A stretch of 64,000 bases of DNA from Paludibacter sp. (GTDB lineage Bacteria > Bacteroidota > Bacteroidia > Bacteroidales > Paludibacteraceae): assembly GCA_028710415.1 (NCBI GenBank), contig JAQTUE010000028.1, positions 1 through 64,000 of the forward strand. The letters run 5' to 3'. The notes under the pieces are model-generated. The model did no database searches. It was not told the origin of the DNA and worked only from the letters and a program-made list of their open reading frames with translations. Shown piece by piece: positions 53,720-62,140 of the stretch. The stretch's first letter is position 1. Every line of letters begins with the position of its first letter. The position numbers and the translations under genes are program-made.

Positions 53720-53917
53720 ATGAAAAATTTAAATTTAAACAAGTATGGTGTTCAGGAAATGAATGCTGGAGAAATGAACAAAACGGATGGTGGTATACTT
53801 GCTGCTCTCGCAATAATTGGAGCAGCAATTCTAGTCGGTTGTGTGGTTGAAGAAATCACAGAGGGACCCTCAAAATGTTGGAATGATTTTATGAAAGGTT
53901 ATAATTCAATGAGATAA
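53720..53917 (+). CDS. Double-glycine precursor peptide 2
   Basis: A 65-residue precursor. The leader ends NKTDGG (Gly24-Gly25) and differs from the peptide 1 leader only in I14M and the residues just before the GG. The predicted mature peptide has about 40 residues. It starts with a hydrophobic ILAALAIIGAAILVGC segment and ends polar with a second Cys (PSKCWNDFMKGYN), a class-II-bacteriocin-like profile. The start is set at 53720 because the duplicated leader begins there; the upstream in-frame ATG-like start at 53681 is in the UTR. It is followed 16 bp later by peptide 3. Confidence 0.82.
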   Translation: MKNLNLNKYGVQEMNAGEMNKTDGGILAALAIIGAAILVGCVVEEITEGPSKCWNDFMKGYNSMR

Positions 53918-53933
53918 ATATAAAATTATGTAT

Positions 53934-54125
53934 ATGGAAAAAAAAATTGCAAATTGTTCAGTTCAAGAATTGACTAAAACTGAAGCTGCTCAAATTAATG
54001 GTGGCGGTACATGTTGTGAATGGTTAGGTAAAGTTGTCGGTGGTATAGTTGGTGTTATACAATCAATTCAAGTTGGAACTGCTGAAGGTGGGTATGCAGC
54101 TTGTAAAGTTGGTCCAATACCTTAA
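53934..54125 (+). CDS. Double-glycine precursor peptide 3
   Basis: A 63-residue precursor of a different leader type: MEKKIANCSVQELTKTEAAQINGG, with the GG-leader pattern ending Gly23-Gly24. The mature part has about 39 residues, begins with GTCCEWLGK, is Gly-rich in the middle (VVGGIVGVIQSIQVG) and has a third Cys near the end (AACKVGPIP). It lies 16 bp after peptide 2, so it could form a two-peptide pair with it. An alternative start two codons upstream (53928) does not change the leader. Confidence 0.8.
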   Translation: MEKKIANCSVQELTKTEAAQINGGGTCCEWLGKVVGGIVGVIQSIQVGTAEGGYAACKVGPIP

Positions 54126-54163
54126 TTATCAAATAGATATATTTAAATATCAAAATTATAATA

Positions 54164-54218
54164 AGTGTTTAAAAGAATGGCGAAAATCAAGATAAAATTA
54201 CGTCTTCTTTTAAACACT
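54164..54218 (+). repeat. 13-bp inverted repeat after the peptide genes
   Basis: AGTGTTTAAAAGA (54164-54176) and its exact complement (54206-54218) flank 29 bases. It may end or process the peptide mRNA before the membrane-protein gene. Confidence 0.75.
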
Positions 54219-54357
54219 ACTATAGAACTCTTTGCAACGTGCTGTTAATCAGATATTATCAAATTGCATTTTTCAGCTAACCCTAGTTATCTTTATTGAT
54301 GTTCGATCATCTGATCGTGGGGACTTAGATATAAACACTTCTTTTATAATAATTAAT

Positions 54358-54711
54358 ATGGCAATAAAAGGTTTAAATTTTAAATTTATCTCATTATTTT
54401 TAATATATGTATTTTTCGGTGTTCTATCACGAGTATTATTTACTCAAACAGATTTTGATAAAGAATATCTATATTTCCTGGCTGGCATTACGGCTACTCC
54501 GATGGTGTTCTATTTATTAGTAGGTTTGAATACAAATTTGCACACAATTAAAAATCTAATGAGTTTAATTCTTTGCAACGTCCTTCTTCAATTTTTCATT
54601 AAAGAAGGTATTGATAAATATTATATCGCTTTAAATATAGGGTTTCTACTTAGCACAATATTGATTGGAATCACTTTTGTAAAAAAAATAAATAAATGGT
54701 TTTTGGAATAA
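54358..54711 (+). CDS. Small four-helix membrane protein, candidate immunity protein
   Basis: A 117-residue protein with four hydrophobic segments (about 9-27, 36-57, 66-80 and 88-108) and short polar loops. The start at 54358 is preferred over an in-frame TTG at 54232 because the upstream residues lack a sensible signal. It sits between the peptide genes and their transporter. Small hydrophobic proteins in that place often protect the producer from its own bacteriocin; no family is recognised, so this is inference from position. Confidence 0.6.
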   Translation: MAIKGLNFKFISLFLIYVFFGVLSRVLFTQTDFDKEYLYFLAGITATPMVFYLLVGLNTNLHTIKNLMSLILCNVLLQFFIKEGIDKYYIALNIGFLLSTILIGITFVKKINKWFLE

Positions 54712-54839
54712 AAATAATTTTTGTATAGAATAAAATATTTTTAATCATATGAATCTAATTTAACGATATCTTTCTTAAAATTATTATTTGATAATCCTAA
54801 TTATTTGTTTGTTATAATATTCGAATTTATTAAACATAG

Positions 54840-55988
54840 ATGCATCAACTCTTCCCACCTGAAATTATTGAAAATACAGTAGAATGCTACCATGCATGGA
54901 TTAGTACACGCAGTAAAGCTATTTATGGTTTGTTATTGGCTATGATATTATTGGTATTTGTTTCGCTTCCGTTAGTTTATGTGGATATTAGTTCACAGAG
55001 CCGGGGTGTAATACGTTCACCTTCTGAGAATACTACCATTCAGTCGGCTTTGTATGGTGAAGTAATTTCGTATTGTATGCAAGAAAACAAAACGGTATCA
55101 GCCGGTGACACCTTGTTGGTACTTAATTCCGATAAATTAACTGAACAGGTAAGATTGGCAGAAAGTAAAATACAAGAAAATAAAACTTTTATAACAGACA
55201 TAGAGAACTTACTGGATAAAAAACAATCACTTGTTAATTCGCCTAAATATCGCAGTGAGTATAATCGTTACAGGTCAAAGACATCGGAGCTTCAAGTTTC
55301 AGTGAATTATCTAAAAAAGGAATTAGAAACAGATAAAACGTTGTCAAATCAAAAAGTAATTTCAAATTACGAGTATTTACAAACGAAAAACAACTATGAT
55401 AAAGCTGTTGAACAATTAAAAACAGCTCAACAGGAATACCTGAATACCTGGCAATCCGAGCAAACCAGTTTAAGAACTCAAAATACGGAACTGGAATCAA
55501 ATATCAAACAAATTGATAAAGAGAAACGCCAGTATCTGATACTTGCTCCCATGTCGGGAACACTTATACAAGTTGCGGGATTTCAATCCGGGAACTTTAT
55601 TACACCAGGTCAAAACCTGGCCTATATTTCTACCAACAATGTATTGTTAGCCGAGTGTTATATTTCACCTTCCGACATTGGCTATGTCCACAAAAATCAA
55701 CAGGTAACATTTCAGTTCGATGCGTTTAATTACCGAGAATGGGGGATGGTTCAAGGGAAAGTATCTCAGGTTTTACATGACGTGGTGCTTATTGACCAGA
55801 AACCGATGTTCAGGGTGCGATGTATACTGGATAAAAAATCTTTGCAGTTGAAAAATGGCTATCAGGGTAATATCCAAAAAGGACTCACTTTTACCGCCAG
55901 GTTTCAGTTGAATCGGCGCAGCCTTTGGCAATTGCTGTTTGATAAAGCGGACAATTGGTTAAATCCTAAACTCTTAGCTCTAAAATAG
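54840..55988 (+). CDS. HlyD-family membrane-fusion adaptor
   Basis: A 382-residue periplasmic adaptor. It has a single N-terminal membrane helix (about 29-52), a biotinyl-lipoyl-like half (SPSENTTIQSALYGEVISYCMQENKTVSAGDTLLVLN), a long coiled coil (about 97-235) and the second half (LILAPMSGTLIQVAGFQSGNFITPGQ), then a beta-barrel region. It links the C39-ABC exporter, whose gene begins in its stop codon, to an outer-membrane channel. No TolC-like gene is in the island, so a channel encoded elsewhere must be used. Confidence 0.9.
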   Translation: MHQLFPPEIIENTVECYHAWISTRSKAIYGLLLAMILLVFVSLPLVYVDISSQSRGVIRSPSENTTIQSALYGEVISYCMQENKTVSAGDTLLVLNSDKLTEQVRLAESKIQENKTFITDIENLLDKKQSLVNSPKYRSEYNRYRSKTSELQVSVNYLKKELETDKTLSNQKVISNYEYLQTKNNYDKAVEQLKTAQQEYLNTWQSEQTSLRTQNTELESNIKQIDKEKRQYLILAPMSGTLIQVAGFQSGNFITPGQNLAYISTNNVLLAECYISPSDIGYVHKNQQVTFQFDAFNYREWGMVQGKVSQVLHDVVLIDQKPMFRVRCILDKKSLQLKNGYQGNIQKGLTFTARFQLNRRSLWQLLFDKADNWLNPKLLALK

Positions 55989-58150
55989 TGAATATAAAAG
56001 TAAAACAAAGGGACATTACCGATTGTGGTGCAGCATGCCTGGCTTCGGTAGCTTCCCACTACAAGTTGGAAATGCCTGTTGCACGCATACGCCAGATTGC
56101 GGGTACCGATACTAAAGGTACAAACGTACTAGGAATGGTAAAAGCTGCCGAACAGTTAGGCTTTTCTGCTAAAGGCGTAAAAGGGAATCAGGATTCATTA
56201 AGCAAAATACCGTTGCCTTCGATAGCTCACCTTATTGTCGAGCGAGATAAAATGCAGTTGCATCATTACGTTGTCATCTATAAGGTTAAGGATGAAAAGG
56301 TAACTTATATGGATCCGGGGGATGGCATTCTGCATACTATTAGCATGGAAGAGTTTATGAAACAATGGACAGGTGTATTGATCCTGTTAATGCCAAATGA
56401 TGATTTTGTTGAGAAAAGCGAAAAAGTATCCAACTTCAAACGCTTTGTATTTTTACTTGCCCCACACAAAAGTATTCTTATCCAAAGTTTAACCGGTGCA
56501 ATTCTTTATACGGTTTTAGGATTGTCTACTTCCATTTATATACAAAAGATAACGGATAATGTGTTGCCAACAGGTAATACCAATCTGCTTAATCTGTTAA
56601 GCGTAGGCATGCTTATTATTGTTGTATTTCAAATTCTGTTAGGGATTAACCAAACCTTGTTTATGATTAAAACAGGGCAAAAAATTGATACCCGTCTAAT
56701 TTTAGGCTATTACAAGCATTTACTAAAACTACCACAACGATTTTTCGACACCATGCGTGTGGGTGAAATTATATCGCGTATAAACGATGCGGTAAAGATT
56801 CGTGCGTTTATCAATGATGTATCTATTTCACTTACCGTTAATGTTTTTATTGTGCTGTTTTCTTTTGCGTTAATGTTCATTTACAGTTGGAAGTTAGCAT
56901 TAATTATGCTCTTAGTCATTCCGCTCTATTCAGTTGTTTATATCATTACAAACAAGTTAAATAAGAAACAGGAACGTAAGTTAATGGAGAAATCTGCCGA
57001 CCTGGAAAGTCAGTTGGTAGAATCGTTAAACTCGATGCGTACTATCAAACAGTTCGGCATTGAGGATTTCAACAATATGAAAACTGAAGTCCGGTTTATA
57101 AGTTTATTGAAAACGGTTTTCAAGTCTGGTAAAAACTCCATGTTTTCTACCTACTCATCTGAAAGTATCAGTAAAGTGTTTACTATTATATTGCTTTGGG
57201 TTGGTTCGTATTTTGTGATCAATAATGAAATTACTCCGGGTGAATTGTTGTCCTTTTATGCTATTATTGGGTATTTTATGGGACCAATTGCCAGTTTAAT
57301 AGGTGCTAATAAATCAATACAAAATGCCTTGATTGCAGCCGACCGTTTGTTTGAAATCATGGATCTGGAACGTGAATCTACCGAGAATAAAGTAGAACTC
57401 AAACGAGAAAGCGTTGGTGATATTAAATTTGAAAATATCACATTTGCTTATGGAACACGCAAAGAAGTTTTCAACGATTTCTCATTTACAATCCCAAAAG
57501 GAAAGTTAACAGCAGTAATAGGTGAAAGTGGTTCAGGGAAAACCACTTTAGCTTCATTGATGCAAAAATTATATCCTTTAAATTCAGGTAAGATAACAAT
57601 AAATGACCTGGATATTAATCATTTCACTTATGAAAGCCTGAGAACTATTGTCAGCACCGTACCACAACAATTGAGTTTATTTTCGGGTAATATTGTTGAT
57701 AATATTGCTGTAAGTGATTTACAGCCAAACATGGAACGAATTATTTCTATTGTACAACAATTGGGACTGGTCTCATTTGTAGAAAAACTTCCAAATGGCT
57801 TTAATACACAAATTGGAGAAAACGGAACTTCTCTTTCAGGAGGTGAAAAACAACGTATTGCCATAGCCCGGGCATTGTATAAAAACCCTGAAATATTGGT
57901 TTTTGATGAAGCTACTTCGTCATTAGATTCAGAATCTGAGCAGCACGTTAAGTCTGTAATCAAAGATTTAAAACGACATGGGAAAACAATTCTGATTATT
58001 GCACATCGTTTAAGTACAGTAATTGATGCAGACAAAATAGCCATTCTGGAAAATGGAGTTTTAATTGAAGAAGGAAGTCATAATACACTATTTAGAGTCG
58101 GTACTCGTTATTATGAAATGTGGCAAAAACAATTGCCAAGCCTTACCTAA
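55988..58150 (+). CDS. Peptidase-containing ABC exporter (C39 peptidase, PCAT)
   Basis: A 720-residue transporter that cleaves GG leaders and exports the peptides. The N-terminal C39 domain has Gln7, Cys13 (QRDITDCGAACL), His93 (LHHYVVIY) and Asp109 (MDPGDG), a complete catalytic set. A six-helix membrane domain follows (about 160-440). The ATPase has Walker A GESGSGKTT, signature LSGGEKQRIAIARAL and Walker B ILVFDEATSSLD. It starts with GTG, overlapping the adaptor stop codon by one base. Its presence explains the three GG-leader peptides upstream. Confidence 0.95.
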   Translation: MNIKVKQRDITDCGAACLASVASHYKLEMPVARIRQIAGTDTKGTNVLGMVKAAEQLGFSAKGVKGNQDSLSKIPLPSIAHLIVERDKMQLHHYVVIYKVKDEKVTYMDPGDGILHTISMEEFMKQWTGVLILLMPNDDFVEKSEKVSNFKRFVFLLAPHKSILIQSLTGAILYTVLGLSTSIYIQKITDNVLPTGNTNLLNLLSVGMLIIVVFQILLGINQTLFMIKTGQKIDTRLILGYYKHLLKLPQRFFDTMRVGEIISRINDAVKIRAFINDVSISLTVNVFIVLFSFALMFIYSWKLALIMLLVIPLYSVVYIITNKLNKKQERKLMEKSADLESQLVESLNSMRTIKQFGIEDFNNMKTEVRFISLLKTVFKSGKNSMFSTYSSESISKVFTIILLWVGSYFVINNEITPGELLSFYAIIGYFMGPIASLIGANKSIQNALIAADRLFEIMDLERESTENKVELKRESVGDIKFENITFAYGTRKEVFNDFSFTIPKGKLTAVIGESGSGKTTLASLMQKLYPLNSGKITINDLDINHFTYESLRTIVSTVPQQLSLFSGNIVDNIAVSDLQPNMERIISIVQQLGLVSFVEKLPNGFNTQIGENGTSLSGGEKQRIAIARALYKNPEILVFDEATSSLDSESEQHVKSVIKDLKRHGKTILIIAHRLSTVIDADKIAILENGVLIEEGSHNTLFRVGTRYYEMWQKQLPSLT

Positions 58151-58201
58151 TTTACTTACTACTTTATGAAAAATGAACTTCTTAAAATCATAAATTAAAA
58201 T

Positions 58202-58360
58202 TTGACAGTTGGATTATTTTGGATATTTCTGGAACTGTTATTGTATTATAACTATCATAATCAGTTCAATAAAGATGAATTGATAATAGCTTCACGACCT
58301 GTTTTAATATTATTTACACTTTCAATTTTAATTGTTTGCCTGAAATACAGAACGAAATAA
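58202..58360 (+). CDS. Possible small two-helix membrane protein
   Basis: A 52-codon ORF that opens with TTG right after an in-frame stop. Two hydrophobic stretches (GLFWIFLELLLYY and PVLILFTLSILIVCLKY) flank a polar loop. It lies directly after the exporter and could be a second immunity protein. There is no ATG start, and a 10-codon ORF at 58163 precedes it in another frame, so it may be a frameshifted relic. Confidence 0.3.
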   Translation: MTVGLFWIFLELLLYYNYHNQFNKDELIIASRPVLILFTLSILIVCLKYRTK

Positions 58361-58386
58361 ATTATTAATAAAGAAAACCAATCCTT

Positions 58387-59262
58387 ATGAACAAAAGAAA
58401 TTTTACTGTGGCGCTATTCGCCTTATTTTTTATCGTAACTATCCAGGCACAATTGTTATGGAAAGTATCAGGAAATGGATTGACCAAACCCAGTTATTTA
58501 TTTGGAACCCATCATTTAATTGAAAAGGAACAGATTCAGGATTTTGATAAAATACTGGCACTGGCAGGACAAGCGGATGCTGTTGTGGGTGAGATGGATA
58601 TGAGTAATATGTTGAGCTTGCAATTAAAAATGCTGAAAGGCGTGATGATGAAAGACACTACCATTAAGGACCTTATGAGCGAGTCCGATTATAAGATGGT
58701 AGAAGCTGAGTTTAAGCTTTCCATGAACATGAATCTGAAAACACTTGGGCATATGAAGCCAATGATGTTGAGCAGCTTGTATACCATTATGATTTATACC
58801 AAAATGAACAAGTTGAAGAAACAACCTGAAGGAGTGGATATTTTGTTCCAGAAAAGAGCCCATAAAGATAAAAAACAGGTGATAGGGCTCGAAACGATTG
58901 AACAACAAATGGATTTGTTGTTTAATTCCATACCACTCAAACGCCAGGCAGATATGCTGGTAAAAGGAGTAAAGGAGAAGGACAAAGGAATGGAGGGACT
59001 AAAAAAGTTGAACGAAGCCTATTTGTCAGGTGATTTAAAAAAGATTGAAACTCTGAATACTGAAGACGATGATATGACTCCGGAAGAAAAGAAAATGATG
59101 ATTGAAAACAGGAATGATAACTGGATTAAGAAATTGACCATATTAATCCCTGCCAAATCATGTTTTGTAGCAGTGGGATGTCTGCACCTCGTAGGAGAAA
59201 AAGGGTTAATTGAACAATTAAAGAAAGCGGGATATACCGTTGAGGGAGTGGATCAATTATAA
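58387..59262 (+). CDS. TraB/GumN-family protein
   Basis: A 291-residue exported protein (signal peptide about 1-22). The family features are the early GTHH motif (G40-H43), VVGEMDMSN, and the C-terminal FVAVGCLHLVGEKGLIEQLKKAGYTVE. It is thought to be metal-dependent, but its substrate is unknown. It starts 236 bp after the exporter and may belong to the peptide island or be an ordinary neighbour. Confidence 0.85.
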   Translation: MNKRNFTVALFALFFIVTIQAQLLWKVSGNGLTKPSYLFGTHHLIEKEQIQDFDKILALAGQADAVVGEMDMSNMLSLQLKMLKGVMMKDTTIKDLMSESDYKMVEAEFKLSMNMNLKTLGHMKPMMLSSLYTIMIYTKMNKLKKQPEGVDILFQKRAHKDKKQVIGLETIEQQMDLLFNSIPLKRQADMLVKGVKEKDKGMEGLKKLNEAYLSGDLKKIETLNTEDDDMTPEEKKMMIENRNDNWIKKLTILIPAKSCFVAVGCLHLVGEKGLIEQLKKAGYTVEGVDQL

Positions 59263-59441
59263 TGTCATTTTAGAAACTTTGATTTGAATTTATAATTTAA
59301 TAAGGTAGCTGTTTATGTTCAAAAGTTGAATATTAAACAGCTATATTATTAAATAAAGTTAAATGTAAATCCATTTAGATTGGTATAATCGTCTAATACT
59401 AAAATAACTAGTAGAACTCAGAACTATAAATATGTATAATA

Positions 59442-59486
59442 TATAGTACTATGTATTGCATGGTACTATAAACATTTATATTTTTG
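59442..59486 (+). promoter_or_regulatory. Palindromic operator over the promoter of the ABC transporter operon
   Basis: The palindrome TATAGTACTATG-TATTG-CATGGTACTATA (59442-59470; 12-bp arms with one T-G mismatch) is followed 8 bases later by the -7 box TATTTTTG (59479-59486). It covers the -33 region, as a repressor site would. The predicted transcript would have a 300-base UTR made largely of repeats before 59796. Confidence 0.7.
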
Positions 59487-59509
59487 CAGTGTTATTTCGA
59501 GAGCCAAGA

Positions 59510-59770
59510 ACCAAAAACCAAAGAGTAGGTAGTAGGTAGTCGGTAGCCAAGAACCAAGAGGCAAGGAATGAGGAATGAGGAATGAGAAATGAGTAGGAGT
59601 CGGGGTATGTAGTAGATAGCAAGGAATAAAGAATAAAATTCTTGAACGCGGAACCTTTCAAACCTTTCAAACCTTTCAAACTCTTCAAACACGGAACACG
59701 AAACGCAGAACGCAGAACGTTGAACACGAAACCTTTCAAACATCAAACTTTTCAAACTCTTAACGAGAAC
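59510..59770. repeat. Mosaic of short tandem repeats
   Basis: In order: GTAGTAGGTAGTCGGTAG (the umuD-umuC type), GAGGAATGAGGAATGAG, then CCTTTCAAACCTTTCAAA and ACGCAGAACGCAGAAC arrays. The segment seems to be made from several of the repeat families found singly elsewhere in the window. It lies in the presumed 5' UTR of the ABC operon. Confidence 0.85.
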
Positions 59771-59795
59771 CGCAGAACATAAAATAAAAGAAAGA

Positions 59796-60470
59796 ATGAT
59801 CACACTTCAAAACATCAACAAAACGTACGACATGGGGCAGGCATCGTTGCATGTTCTTAAAGGAATTGATTTACACATCTCGCAGGGTGAATATGTTTCC
59901 ATCATGGGAGCATCGGGCTCGGGGAAATCAACCTTACTAAATATATTAGGCATTCTGGATAATTACGATACCGGGGATTACTATTTGAATAACACATTGA
60001 TTAAAAATCTATCGGAGAAACAGGCAGCCGTTTACAGGAATGAAATGATTGGATTTGTATTCCAGTCATTCAACCTGATTAACTTTAAGAATGCCCTTGA
60101 AAATGTAGCACTACCCCTGTATTATAAAAATATTAGCCGTAAGAAACGAAATATTATTGCCATGGAATACCTCGACCAGATGGGACTGAAGGACTGGGCA
60201 CACCATTTACCAAATGAAATGTCGGGTGGACAAAAACAACGTGTAGCTATTGCACGTGCTATCATATCAAAACCGCAGATACTTTTGGCTGATGAGCCTA
60301 CGGGAGCTTTGGACAGTATCACTACGATTGAGATGATGAAAGTACTGGGCGAATTGAATGCAAACGGACTTACCACCATCATTGTAACCCATGAGAAGTC
60401 GGTTGCCGACGAAACAAATTCAATTATTCATATCAAAGATGGATTAATTGAAAGTTTTGAACGGAAGTAA
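59796..60470 (+). CDS. MacB/LolD-type ABC ATPase
   Basis: A 224-residue ATPase with Walker A GASGSGKST (38-46), signature MSGGQKQRVAIARAI, Walker B ILLADEPTGALDS and a His in TIIVTHE. It powers the two FtsX-type permeases that follow, in the family of lipoprotein-release, macrolide or antimicrobial-peptide efflux systems. It stands downstream of a palindromic operator, so the set is probably induced by a ligand or stress. Confidence 0.93.
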   Translation: MITLQNINKTYDMGQASLHVLKGIDLHISQGEYVSIMGASGSGKSTLLNILGILDNYDTGDYYLNNTLIKNLSEKQAAVYRNEMIGFVFQSFNLINFKNALENVALPLYYKNISRKKRNIIAMEYLDQMGLKDWAHHLPNEMSGGQKQRVAIARAIISKPQILLADEPTGALDSITTIEMMKVLGELNANGLTTIIVTHEKSVADETNSIIHIKDGLIESFERK

Positions 60471-60542
60471 GCAGGACAAAGTAGAATCAGTATTTTTGGA
60501 TAATCGGATTATACTTTTTTTAAACTATAAAAAACTTATAAA

Positions 60543-60740
60543 ATGGGAATGTTAACTTTGTTGCTTGTTATACCATTCGTATTTATTTTTGTATTACTAC
60601 TTCCAATAATTGCAATTATAGACATTCTAAAGAGTAAATTCGAAGGAAATGATAGTATTTTAATGCTCTTGATAGTGATTTTTATTCCATTTGGTGCAAT
60701 ACTGTATTTTATACTTGGACCATCACGTAAAAAACACTGA
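60543..60740 (+). CDS. Small PLDc_N-type membrane protein
   Basis: A 65-residue protein with two hydrophobic helices and the ending IPFGAILYFILGPSRKKH, which matches the phospholipase D nuclease N-terminal family of short membrane proteins. It is embedded between the ABC ATPase and the first permease, suggesting that it assists or regulates the transporter. There is no catalytic domain. Confidence 0.75.
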   Translation: MGMLTLLLVIPFVFIFVLLLPIIAIIDILKSKFEGNDSILMLLIVIFIPFGAILYFILGPSRKKH

Positions 60741-60803
60741 ATTTAAATTAGAATGTTGTATCCTTATTGAAGAACTACAAAACAACCATCAAAATAAAAC
60801 AAG

Positions 60804-62060
60804 ATGTTCACAATTAATACAATTGAAGAAATAATTGCCAGCCTGAAGCACAATAAGCTACGGACAGCACTTACAGGATTATCCGTGACATGGGGTATAT
60901 TTATTCTGATAGTGCTGCTTGGAGCGGGTAATGGGTTGAAAAACGGCGTTACCTCAAACTTTAAAGACAGGGCTACCAACACGGTACAGATGTGGTCGGG
61001 AACTTCTTCATTGCCTTATAAAGGATTGAAAAGCGGACGGGCACTCAATTTTGGAGAAAAACAAATCGGGGACGTCAGCGATAACTTAAATGAAACTAGC
61101 AGCCAGACCGGAGTTATTGAGAAGCAATTAACTATTACCAATAACAGCGAATACGGATCATACAGTATCAAAGGAGTTGATCCAAGTTATCAGGAGATCT
61201 TTAATTTGAAATTTGAAGCAAATGGGGGGAGGTTTATCAATTTCCTGGATAACAAATCAAGCAACAAAGTCATCGTAATAGATAAGAAAATTGAGGACGT
61301 ACTTTTTAAAGGGAAGTCAGCATTGGGAAAATATGTCAAACTGGGTGCGGTAATGTTTCGGGTTATTGGTATTAATACCAAAAAAGAACGTTGGGGTGAT
61401 GGATCTGCTTATATTCCGTTTACAACGGCTCAATATATTTTCAATCCAAACCTGAAATTCCATAATATAGCCATGAAAGTAAATGGCTTAAGTACCAAGG
61501 AATCGAACGATGCCTTTAATGACAAATTAAAAAAAACCATGTCGAAAAGCTTGAGTTTCGATCCGAACGATACCCAGGCTTTGTGGGTGAGAAATTCACA
61601 ACGTGACTTTATTGAAACTATGCAAATATTCAATGGTATCACTTTATTTGTCTCTATCATTGGAATTTTCACACTGATTGCCGGGATAGTTGGTGTAAGC
61701 AATATTATGCTGGTATCGGTAAAAGAACGTACCAGGGAAATTGGGATTTGCAAAGCCCTGGGAGCACCACCTGCTTCCATATTACAATCCATCATCGTTG
61801 AATCGATATTAATCACCACCTTGTTTGGATATATCGGGATGATGATGGGGATTGGATTGACTGAAGGTGTTAATTTCATTATGGAGAAATCGGCAGCCGG
61901 TGGAGGTGATGGAATGACTGTATTTAAGAATCCAACCGTTGAATTGTCGTACGTGTTGATATCCACTTCTATCCTGATCATTTCAGGGGTTATTGCCGGT
62001 TATATGCCTGCACGCAGGGCGGTAAGAATAAAACCGATAGAAGCTATGCGGGAAGAATAA
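60804..62060 (+). CDS. MacB/FtsX-type ABC permease 1
   Basis: A 418-residue permease. It has a first helix after an N-terminal amphipathic segment (about 20-42), a MacB periplasmic core domain (about 43-270) and an FtsX domain with three C-terminal helices. The conserved block is GIVGVSNIMLVSVKERTREIGICKALGA, and it ends RRAVRIKPIEAMREE. It forms a heterodimer with the next gene product. Confidence 0.9.
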   Translation: MFTINTIEEIIASLKHNKLRTALTGLSVTWGIFILIVLLGAGNGLKNGVTSNFKDRATNTVQMWSGTSSLPYKGLKSGRALNFGEKQIGDVSDNLNETSSQTGVIEKQLTITNNSEYGSYSIKGVDPSYQEIFNLKFEANGGRFINFLDNKSSNKVIVIDKKIEDVLFKGKSALGKYVKLGAVMFRVIGINTKKERWGDGSAYIPFTTAQYIFNPNLKFHNIAMKVNGLSTKESNDAFNDKLKKTMSKSLSFDPNDTQALWVRNSQRDFIETMQIFNGITLFVSIIGIFTLIAGIVGVSNIMLVSVKERTREIGICKALGAPPASILQSIIVESILITTLFGYIGMMMGIGLTEGVNFIMEKSAAGGGDGMTVFKNPTVELSYVLISTSILIISGVIAGYMPARRAVRIKPIEAMREE

Positions 62061-62140
62061 TAACATTTACAATTTATTCATTTACAATTTACCATTTCGG
62101 GTAATCCGAAATTAGTAACAACTATATAATAACTAAGAAT

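Larger units (their letters stand above)
53561..53794 (+). repeat. Duplicated promoter/leader cassette, copy 2
   Basis: Second copy of the cassette at 51970. It keeps the palindrome (53597-53616), -7 box (53625-53632), 5'-UTR hairpin and leader codons up to the double glycine. Several single-base changes and one T/A indel separate the copies. Confidence 0.93.

Noticed and set aside
59476-59803. Minus-strand ORFs over the repeat mosaic
   Set aside because: Low-complexity translations of the repeats with no family features.
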